This document shows, in pieces, positions 42,575-48,212 of a DNA stretch of 48,212 nt. The notes beneath the pieces are model-generated. The model did no database searches and was not told the DNA's origin. It saw only the letters and a program-made list of their open reading frames with translations. The stretch covers positions 1-48,212 of the forward strand of contig PZPK01000030.1 of assembly GCA_006212045.1 (NCBI GenBank), read 5' to 3'. Within the stretch, counting starts at the first letter, position 1. Each line of letters begins with the position of its first letter. A program made the position numbers and the translations under genes. Origin of the DNA: Oleiphilus sp. (GTDB lineage: Bacteria > Pseudomonadota > Gammaproteobacteria > Pseudomonadales > Oleiphilaceae).

Positions 42575-43216
42575 TTAAGCGCCTGCAGCTTGCAAATACG
42601 CACTAATTGTTGCAGAAAACTCTCTATCCGGATCAGCTTCTTGCTTTGCTTGATCGATCAAAAATTCTCTTGCCTCTCCTTCGGGCACAGCCTGAGCTCT
42701 ATCGAGCAATGCTTTAACCTTTTCAATTCTTTCCTTTTTTCTCTCTACGAGTGCAGCCCTAGATAACTGAAGAAGGTCCGCTGTTATCTGACCTCTATTT
42801 TCACCAGTTTTTGCAAGTACTAAAGGGCCAAAAAAAATCAAATACTCTTCAGGATCATCCACAAAAGGATTCAATAAAGGTAGGTTATCATCGTGGTAAT
42901 TTGACTTAAATCTATTGCATTCTTTGCACACATAACCAAGATTATCCCACTTAACAACATATTCAATCTTTTTCGAGACAGGTACAATATGGTCTGTTTC
43001 GCCCGGGAAGATGTGGGATATCTTACTTTCGCAAAATATACATTTATCTGAAGCCTCTTCTCGAAGAGATTCTTTTAGATCGGGGTGGCGATACCTAAAT
43101 TGAGCCGCTCTAGGTACTGTAGCGTCCCCGTTCTTAAACCTAATATACTCATCTGTCCATACTTCTTCATTCGCCGCTAATACAGCTGGCTTAGGGGACT
43201 TATCTAACTTTATCAT
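42575..43216 (-). CDS. ptuB: HNH endonuclease, PtuB-like (TIGR02646-type)
   Basis: This 213-residue protein has an HNH nuclease domain. Zinc-type cysteines C59xxC62 and C97xxC100 surround the catalytic DHIVP (residues 75-79), N92 and CKECNRFKSN. The tail NPFVDDPEEYLIF is typical of the TIGR02646/PtuB proteins that work with an ATPase. In Septu systems PtuB is the nuclease activated when phage infection is sensed. It is encoded 1 bp after the ATPase gene in the order ptuA-ptuB, which supports the reading. Catalytic residues look intact. An alternative is another ATPase-HNH defence pair. Confidence 0.8.
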   Translation of the reverse strand: MIKLDKSPKPAVLAANEEVWTDEYIRFKNGDATVPRAAQFRYRHPDLKESLREEASDKCIFCESKISHIFPGETDHIVPVSKKIEYVVKWDNLGYVCKECNRFKSNYHDDNLPLLNPFVDDPEEYLIFFGPLVLAKTGENRGQITADLLQLSRAALVERKKERIEKVKALLDRAQAVPEGEAREFLIDQAKQEADPDREFSATISAYLQAAGA

Positions 43217-43217
43217 C

Positions 43218-44450
43218 CTACTTATTCCCCATTACCTTATCGAGCGCTTCAGGGAACAAGTCGTCTAGTCCAATCTCTGAAAGAGCAGTCTTAATGCCTC
43301 TAAGTGAATCCTCAGTTAACGGCTGACCTGAATATTGGCCAATGATTTGAGATAATTTGTTCTCCGCCCACAAAGGCATAGTCGTTTCGACACCGAGAAC
43401 TTCTCGCAGTATTTCATTAGATGTTCCCGAACGATTAACTAAATCCAGCTTGGAACTTTCCACTTTATTCAAGTGGTTGTAGCTAAGAACGTAAACATTT
43501 GAGTCTGGCACTGAAGTGACCATAAAAGGGTTATGAGTAGCAACAACAAATTGCACTTGCGGAAACGCTTCTATTAGGTTCGGCAATAAGCTGCGCTGAA
43601 GCTGTGGATGAAGGTGGTTTTCAGGCTCATCCATAACAACCACAAATTTATCGTAAACCATTGATGCCATAAAAATTTGCCAAGTAACGTCAATTAATGA
43701 CGCAATTCCACCGGAAACAGAATCGAACGAGAAACTTCCAGTTTCAGTTTCAAATACGACTTCTGGCATATGAATCGCTATTTTCTGAAATCCTAGGGAT
43801 TTCGGAAGAATAGTTCCCAAAGATTTTTCAAACCCTTCAAACATTCGCACAGCCTCGTCATCCCTTGCCACCACTTGATTTCCATAGCCGAAGGTTGCCA
43901 ACGAAATTAAAGCCTCCTTTATCCTAAAGCTTGCAGAAGAATTTCTAGAGTTCTGTGCATATCGCTGTCTTAATTCATTAAGGTATTTATCGAGAAGTTG
44001 ATTTTTAGCATCAAGTTTAGCGGGAATAGTTTGTACCTGTTGATAAAAGTAAACAGGTCTATGAGACGAAATATATATACCCTGTTCTGGCTGCTGCTGA
44101 TCAATATGTACGTTATATTGCTGTTGCACTTCATGAGGAACACAAAGCTGTGCCTGAATAGAACGGTCTGTATATTCGATACTTCCAATTTTGATTTGAT
44201 TGTTATTATTTGGAAGTCTACTTGTTTCGGACTCTTTCCAAAAATCCGACAAATAGCTGACAAGCCCTTTCTTTGCCTTCCTTGGGGTACTCGCATACTG
44301 AAGATTCCACCCAAAATGGCGACTCAGCATGCTAAGAACAGTTGTTTTCCCTGCTCCATTTGCTCCAGTTATCACCGTTAGGTTCTGGTGGAAGTCAATA
44401 GATACATCATTGAACTGCCTCCAATTATGTATTTTTATTTTTTTAAACAT
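43218..44450 (-). CDS. ptuA: AAA/OLD-like ATPase, PtuA-like component of a Septu-type defence module
   Basis: This 410-residue protein has an ABC/SMC-like ATPase fold typical of OLD-family and PtuA proteins. Walker A is GANGAGKTT at residues 29-37. A large insert follows, then the signature SVSGGIASLIDVTWQ. Walker B is FVVVMDEPENHLHPQLQR and the H-loop is FVVATHNPFM. In Septu, PtuA forms a ring-like sensor that controls the HNH nuclease PtuB, encoded immediately after it. The protein is shorter than many PtuA. No reverse transcriptase of a retron (which can also use PtuAB) is adjacent. Other OLD-like systems are possible. The DNA is AT-rich relative to the liv operon. Confidence 0.75.
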   Translation of the reverse strand: MFKKIKIHNWRQFNDVSIDFHQNLTVITGANGAGKTTVLSMLSRHFGWNLQYASTPRKAKKGLVSYLSDFWKESETSRLPNNNNQIKIGSIEYTDRSIQAQLCVPHEVQQQYNVHIDQQQPEQGIYISSHRPVYFYQQVQTIPAKLDAKNQLLDKYLNELRQRYAQNSRNSSASFRIKEALISLATFGYGNQVVARDDEAVRMFEGFEKSLGTILPKSLGFQKIAIHMPEVVFETETGSFSFDSVSGGIASLIDVTWQIFMASMVYDKFVVVMDEPENHLHPQLQRSLLPNLIEAFPQVQFVVATHNPFMVTSVPDSNVYVLSYNHLNKVESSKLDLVNRSGTSNEILREVLGVETTMPLWAENKLSQIIGQYSGQPLTEDSLRGIKTALSEIGLDDLFPEALDKVMGNK

Positions 44451-45066
44451 TTACAAATTCCCTAGTTGGATTCAGCTTTTCTAGCCTAACAAGCCCGAAG
44501 AAAAACATCTAACAACAGCGCTCATCCTCTCGCTCTTTGTTGTAGTTTAGAGTGAGTAGATTCTACTCAATTTCGTTTACCATAATCCCAAATGATACGC
44601 AGTTTTAACAACATTTCTGAGCTAAATCTTTCAATGCAATGCAAAGCCTTTTGATCGGGTTGGAGATGTCCGTTATGTATATGAAGCAGAGATGTTGTTC
44701 GAGGAAAAGCTACAACGGTTGTTGGTGAAGAGCGGACTTGTGTTAATCGAAAGAATTCCGCAACTCCTCCTCTGATGCACCAAGATAAATTTGGACAATC
44801 TGGCCATGATCAGCCTGATTAATAACATCCCTTTTGACGGTGAAGCAGGCATAAATCTTTAGATAGAAACACATTGGCTCTCATACCTTAGCGGACATCA
44901 CAGGTTCGCCAGAATCGCATTTGTTCCATGAAATAAGAGGACCAGGAATTTACTAGGCCACCGCTTCGGTTACCACCAAAATAGCGGACATCAAAAAATT
45001 AAATGAAGGCAGATATAGAAACTCGAAATGGACACAGGTATTAATCAATAATACGAATAAGTATTT
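44451..45066. other. AT-rich spacer with second direct-repeat copy
   Basis: About 615 bp between the ATPase start and the AraC gene. No gene is convincing; a short frame near 44640-44776 encodes about 45 residues with a protein-like look (YEAEMLFEEKL) but lacks a good start. It holds the right copy of the direct repeat and several AGCGGAC motifs (44731, 44890, 44984). It must contain the promoter of the ATPase-HNH pair. Confidence 0.5.
44940..44989. repeat. Direct repeat, right copy, flanking the ATPase-HNH module
   Basis: This 50-base copy of the repeat at 42437-42485 has the same orientation. It ends ATAGCGGAC as the left copy does, and an extra TAGCGGACATCA lies about 95 bases upstream of that end. 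Confidence 0.75.
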
Positions 45067-46080
45067 TCAACGACTCGTAGCTACGTTGCCGAACTTGTCC
45101 CGCCACGCTAATGGCGATAAGCCCGTCCACATTTTGAAATTTCGACTAAATACGGCCGTTTCTGAATAACCTACATTCAGAGCAATATCTGTCACGTTCA
45201 TGCGACTATCACGAAGATATTGCTCCGCTCTTAATTGTCTGACTTTTTGTAACAATATGCGAAAATTAAGACCCTGTTTTTTTAGTTTCCTTTGTAGCGT
45301 TCTGGGTTGAGTGCCCAGTGCATGGGAAACAGATTTGATTGTACATTCGCCCGACGCCATAAGGTTAGAGCACAGATACCTGACTTGCGAAGGTAAGTCA
45401 TTTGGATAGCGCTCATTCATCGCTGCAATTCGATTCTGAACATACTGATCAAGCGCGATATTGTTTCTGACAAGTTCAATATCCAGCCAAGAAATAGGAC
45501 AACTAATCCCATCAAAGTGACTTCCGCTGATGACATTTTCTTTGTAGTGATTAAGCGCTTCTAGGTCTTTCTGATCAATGGATTGAGTGAGGTGCATTTT
45601 GATGTTTTGTTTTTGATCGGGTGCCATCGCTATGGCATATTCAAATTGCTGCCCGACACTCAATTGCACCAATTGCTTTAAACCGGAATTATTTGAAAAA
45701 TCGAACGCGAGTTGTATTTCAACACGGTCTTCCAATAACACAGTCTGTAAATGCACGCCCTTAGCATGCAGATAGATATATTGCTCCGCAAAATCGAACG
45801 CTGCACGAATAGTTCTCTGCTGTGCTAGCAGAGAAGCCAGCTCACCTAACACTAATGGGCTTTGAATCTGGGTTAAATGGAATCCAAACAAAGAGTCATC
45901 ACACAACACGGCACAATAATCGAGAAAATCGGCCAGTGTCTGATACGAAATAAGAGTTTCAGGCTCTCTCAACAAGGCACTAGATAGATTCGCTTCGGCC
46001 AAAACCTCATTTGGATTCAGGCCTGTCTTTCGAATCAACCATTCAATGTTCTCGATGGCGCCAGCGCGAATTAAATACAT
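45067..46080 (-). CDS. AraC-family transcriptional regulator (OruR/ArgR-like type)
   Basis: This 337-residue regulator has the PF12625-type effector domain in its first 215 residues and an AraC helix-turn-helix pair at the end (SVSHALGTQPRTLQRKLKKQG, MNVTDIALNVGYSETAVFSRNFKMWTGLSPLAWR). It is divergent from the cupin/epimerase/SDR operon and probably controls it. The ATG at 46080 is preferred to a TTG at 46131 because the latter sits inside the paired operator. It is related in type to the regulator at 3.5-4.5 kb but is clearly a different protein. Confidence 0.88.
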   Translation of the reverse strand: MYLIRAGAIENIEWLIRKTGLNPNEVLAEANLSSALLREPETLISYQTLADFLDYCAVLCDDSLFGFHLTQIQSPLVLGELASLLAQQRTIRAAFDFAEQYIYLHAKGVHLQTVLLEDRVEIQLAFDFSNNSGLKQLVQLSVGQQFEYAIAMAPDQKQNIKMHLTQSIDQKDLEALNHYKENVISGSHFDGISCPISWLDIELVRNNIALDQYVQNRIAAMNERYPNDLPSQVRYLCSNLMASGECTIKSVSHALGTQPRTLQRKLKKQGLNFRILLQKVRQLRAEQYLRDSRMNVTDIALNVGYSETAVFSRNFKMWTGLSPLAWRDKFGNVATSR

Positions 46081-46120
46081 ATTCAGGTTTATCGATTGAG
46101 CATATTGGTAATAGATGTCG

Positions 46121-46156
46121 CTAATTATCAATTAGGTGTCGTAAATTATCAATTTA
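46121..46156. promoter_or_regulatory. Paired palindromic operator of the AraC/cupin divergent unit
   Basis: Two 15-bp palindromes with an ATC centre, CTAATT-ATC-AATTAG (46121-46135) and TAAATT-ATC-AATTTA (46142-46156), have centres 21 bp apart (two helical turns). They lie between the AraC start and the cupin gene and are the likely binding sites for the regulator. Confidence 0.6.
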
Positions 46157-46231
46157 TTTGTTGAGGCTAGGCTTATTATCGATACCGCTGTATATCTTTT
46201 ATTCAAATAAAACAAATTGAGAGGTTCGATC

Positions 46232-46771
46232 ATGACCGACAAAGCCGCACAACAACAGATATTTGAGCTACTCCAATCCATGTCTGCAGGCCCAGCCGTG
46301 ACTAAATCAGATGCGAAAGAAGCCATCTTAATCCATGATGAAGACCTTCCTCATGTTGAGCTTCCTGATGGCTCTACGTTGCAAGTGCTTCATGTCGACC
46401 TAAACCAGAACCTTTGGATTATTCAAAACCGGTTTAAACCGGGTTTTGGTGTTGAAACGCATTACCATACCGGCCCGGTGTTTGCGTTTACTCGATCAGG
46501 CGAATGGTTTTACAAGGAATATCCAGATAAGGTTAATACAGCGGGCTCCTATCTCTTTGAACCGGCTCACTCAATCCATACGCTAACCGTCGCAGAAGAT
46601 GCGAAAGAAGATGTCGTTGTATGGTTTGCCATTTTCGGTAGTAACGTCAACATCGATGATGAGGGCAACGTCACCAGCATCATTGATGCAAAAACAGTTC
46701 TCAATATATATCGAGCGCTCGCTCAAGCAGAAGGAAAATCCTGTGACAAGATGATTGTGATAGGAGAATAA
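46232..46771 (+). CDS. Cupin-domain protein, 2,4'-dihydroxyacetophenone dioxygenase-like
   Basis: This 179-residue cupin has the metal motif GVETHYHTGPVFAFTRSGEW followed by FEPAHSIHTL. It resembles the group that includes 2,4'-dihydroxyacetophenone dioxygenase, which cleaves a C-C bond of an aryl ketone, but the substrate is unproved. A GAGAGG ribosome binding site supports the ATG at 46232. It is the first gene of an operon with an epimerase (6 bp apart) and an SDR. Confidence 0.82.
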   Translation: MTDKAAQQQIFELLQSMSAGPAVTKSDAKEAILIHDEDLPHVELPDGSTLQVLHVDLNQNLWIIQNRFKPGFGVETHYHTGPVFAFTRSGEWFYKEYPDKVNTAGSYLFEPAHSIHTLTVAEDAKEDVVVWFAIFGSNVNIDDEGNVTSIIDAKTVLNIYRALAQAEGKSCDKMIVIGE

Positions 46772-46777
46772 GTTCTC

Positions 46778-47779
46778 ATGACCAAAAGAACCGTATTCGT
46801 TACTGGCGCCGGAGGGTTTATAGGTCGTCACCTAGTGAAGTCACTCTTGGATAAAGGCCATCAGGTGACGGCTCTAATGCTCCCTGGTGAATCCATACCC
46901 GGTGAATGGGAACAAAGAGCAAAGATTGTTGAGGGTGACATTAGAACACTGGATCAATGCTCTGCAGAGATCGGTTCTTTTGATGTTCTTTACCACCTGG
47001 CCGCAGTCGTTAGTGATTGGGGTGCTAAGAAAGACCATGTTGATGTGACAGTAAAGGGTACCGAACATGCGATCGATCTGGCGCTAAAAAGTAAAGCTCA
47101 TTTCATTGTTACGACAAGCGTTTGTGCATATGCAAATGCGTTGGCGAAAGGAGAGCTCAACGAAACATCTGCCGTTGGGAAGGCGAGCTCTTACTATGAA
47201 ATGTGTAAACAGGAGCAAGAACATATAACTCTGGAGGCAGTAAACCAACGCGGCCTTGAGGCCACCATTGTGCGACCTGGAAATGTCTTTGGTGTTGGCA
47301 GTCAACCTTGGGTTAACACTGTTATTGAAATAATGCGTGCTGGTAATCCGATCATGATGGGAAAAGGGGATTGGGATGCAGGCCTTGTGCATGTTCAAAA
47401 TCTGGTTCACCTCATGTTGCTGATCGCCGACTCAAACTACAAACAAGGCGATATCTTTCTTGGTTCGGATGGCTTTGGCATTACCTGGAAAGAATACTTG
47501 GGGCAACTGTCAGAAGTGTCAGGTGCGCCCAAACCTAAATCCATACCCAACATAGCAGGGCGCATATTAGCTCCAGTTCTAGAAGGTATTGGCCATATTC
47601 TCAATCAGAAGTCTCGCCCTCTCATCACTCGCCAGGCATTTCGCTTAATGGGAGGCCCGAATATATTTTCTACTAACAAAGCGAGAGAATGTCTCAGCTA
47701 TGAGCCGATCGTTTCATTTGAACAAGCGATGAATGAGCTGGCAGCACACTTTGAAGATACGGCTATCAAAAACAGGTAA
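46778..47779 (+). CDS. NAD-dependent epimerase/dehydratase (extended SDR, 3beta-HSD-like)
   Basis: This 333-residue extended short-chain dehydrogenase has the nucleotide-binding motif VTGAGGFIGRHLVKSL at the N-terminus and the catalytic YEMCK (YxxxK). DGFGITWKEYLGQLSEVSGAPKPKSIPN follows. The pattern resembles 3beta-hydroxysteroid dehydrogenase/isomerase-type and sugar nucleotide proteins; the former is more in keeping with the cupin and SDR neighbours. The substrate is unknown. Confidence 0.85.
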   Translation: MTKRTVFVTGAGGFIGRHLVKSLLDKGHQVTALMLPGESIPGEWEQRAKIVEGDIRTLDQCSAEIGSFDVLYHLAAVVSDWGAKKDHVDVTVKGTEHAIDLALKSKAHFIVTTSVCAYANALAKGELNETSAVGKASSYYEMCKQEQEHITLEAVNQRGLEATIVRPGNVFGVGSQPWVNTVIEIMRAGNPIMMGKGDWDAGLVHVQNLVHLMLLIADSNYKQGDIFLGSDGFGITWKEYLGQLSEVSGAPKPKSIPNIAGRILAPVLEGIGHILNQKSRPLITRQAFRLMGGPNIFSTNKARECLSYEPIVSFEQAMNELAAHFEDTAIKNR

Positions 47780-47783
47780 ACAT

Positions 47784-48119
47784 ATGATTAACATTCAGAA
47801 GTTTAGAAAAGGATTTCCAAAAAATGTTTTTATCAGTGGAGGGATGAGTGGTATCGGCTTAGAGCTCGCGAAATCATTTGCTGAGGCGGGCGCAGATGTA
47901 GCGATATTTGACCTACAAGACGACTCCACGACCCTTGAGTCCATTCAAGCTGCATGTTTGACCTCAGATCAACAGGTCAAGGCCTATGCCTTAGATTTAA
48001 GGGATAATGATGAAGTGGAGCGCACTATAAAAAAAGCAGTAGATGACATCGGCCAACCGAATTTGGCATTGAATTCCGCAGGCATACTCAGAACAGCTAC
48101 TTTTGAAGATCTTGACTAG
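47784..48119 (+). pseudogene. Truncated short-chain dehydrogenase (SDR)
   Basis: This 111-residue frame contains the SDR nucleotide-binding motif (SGGMSGIGLELAKSFAEAG, a variant of TGxxxGIG) and NLALNSAGIL, a variant of NNAG. It stops at TAG after FEDLD, where a complete SDR of about 250 residues would continue to the catalytic Ser-Tyr-Lys. After the TAG the same frame reads SIGRINHLFALVLK and stops again, so the remainder of the enzyme is missing. The ATG at 47784 lies 4 bp after the epimerase stop, with AGG upstream. It is most likely a broken gene, or a truncated one with a new end. Confidence 0.75.
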
Positions 48120-48152
48120 AGTATAGGAAGAATAAACCACCTCTTTGCTCTG

Positions 48153-48185
48153 GTGTTGAAGTAGTGTTGAAGTAGTGTTGAAGTA
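48153..48185. repeat. 11-bp x 3 perfect tandem repeat
   Basis: GTGTTGAAGTA is repeated three times without mismatch, starting 33 bases after the premature stop of the SDR gene. It contains a TAG every unit, so no reading through is possible in one frame. It may be a slippage product or a mark of a rearranged junction. Confidence 0.9.
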
Positions 48186-48212
48186 CCATATCCGAAATCT
48201 CCACATTTATGT

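Noticed and set aside
42308-42766. 152-residue plus-strand frame between livH and HNH
   Set aside because: It includes one direct-repeat copy and then runs antisense to the HNH gene, with no protein-like features.
42300-44600. Integron cassette: GTTAAGC at the HNH stop and GCCTAAC just upstream of the ATPase start resemble attC ends
   Set aside because: The complementary partner ends and a proper attC fold were not found on either side, and no integrase is visible; only short partial hairpins occur.
1-48212. CRISPR arrays, tRNA or rRNA genes, prophage
   Set aside because: No regularly spaced repeats with spacers, no T-loop/acceptor pairs in the gaps examined, and no phage structural or integrase genes were seen.

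Overview
The window is chromosomal DNA that most resembles a free-living, aerobic gammaproteobacterium of the Pseudomonas, Marinobacter or Alcanivorax kind. The evidence is an AvtA close to the enterobacterial one, a clear IbpA, a PP2C-kinase gene divergent from nirBD (compare PA1780-PA1782 of Pseudomonas aeruginosa), many LysR and AraC regulators, and paired metabolic genes for acids and aromatics. The genus cannot be fixed from the sequence. No rRNA, tRNA, CRISPR array, prophage or intact insertion sequence was seen.

Layout. 0-2.5 kb: the end of a large secreted Ig-like/CBM protein and a lipoprotein with YD-like, Asp-rich repeats. 2.5-4.5 kb: a sterol desaturase-type hydroxylase divergent from an AraC regulator. 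4.5-7.5 kb: a minus-strand operon of class-I amidotransferase, avtA and argC (type 2). 7.6-10.2 kb: a SIMPL protein, an EamA exporter and a lone acireductone dioxygenase. 10.3-14.2 kb: a molybdenum hydroxylase operon (2Fe-2S subunit, molybdopterin subunit, XdhC). 14.3-20.8 kb: Smr nuclease, LysR, MMPL/RND exporter, periplasmic solute-binding-like protein and a MiaA-type prenyltransferase. 20.8-22.2 kb: a repeat-rich intergenic zone carrying a ParE-type toxin-antitoxin pair. 22.2-27.3 kb: PP2C-kinase fusion and nirBD with a candidate sigma-54 promoter and a strong terminator. 27.3-31 kb: a long inverted-repeat spacer, two small heat-shock genes (one with a sigma-32-like promoter) and sdaA. 31-35 kb: penicillin-acylase-family hydrolase and TPR-sulfotransferase. 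35.2-42.1 kb: a complete livHMGF-type ABC importer whose operon includes an acyl-CoA ligase and a binding protein, suggesting uptake and CoA activation of a carboxylic acid.

From about 42.1 kb to the end the DNA is visibly more AT-rich and accessory in content. It holds a two-gene AAA-ATPase/HNH nuclease module that looks like a Septu (PtuAB) anti-phage system, lying between two degenerate 50-bp direct repeats. It is followed by an AraC regulator divergent from a cupin/epimerase/SDR operon. The SDR is cut short by an in-frame stop and is followed by a perfect 11-bp x 3 tandem repeat.

A family of heptameric GTCNGAC-type minisatellites is scattered through intergenic DNA at 20.8-22.2 kb and 33.3-33.5 kb. 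The best candidates for unusual biology are the repeat-bounded Septu-like module, the kinase-phosphatase beside nitrite reductase, the heptad repeat family and the paired operators of the 46-kb AraC cluster.
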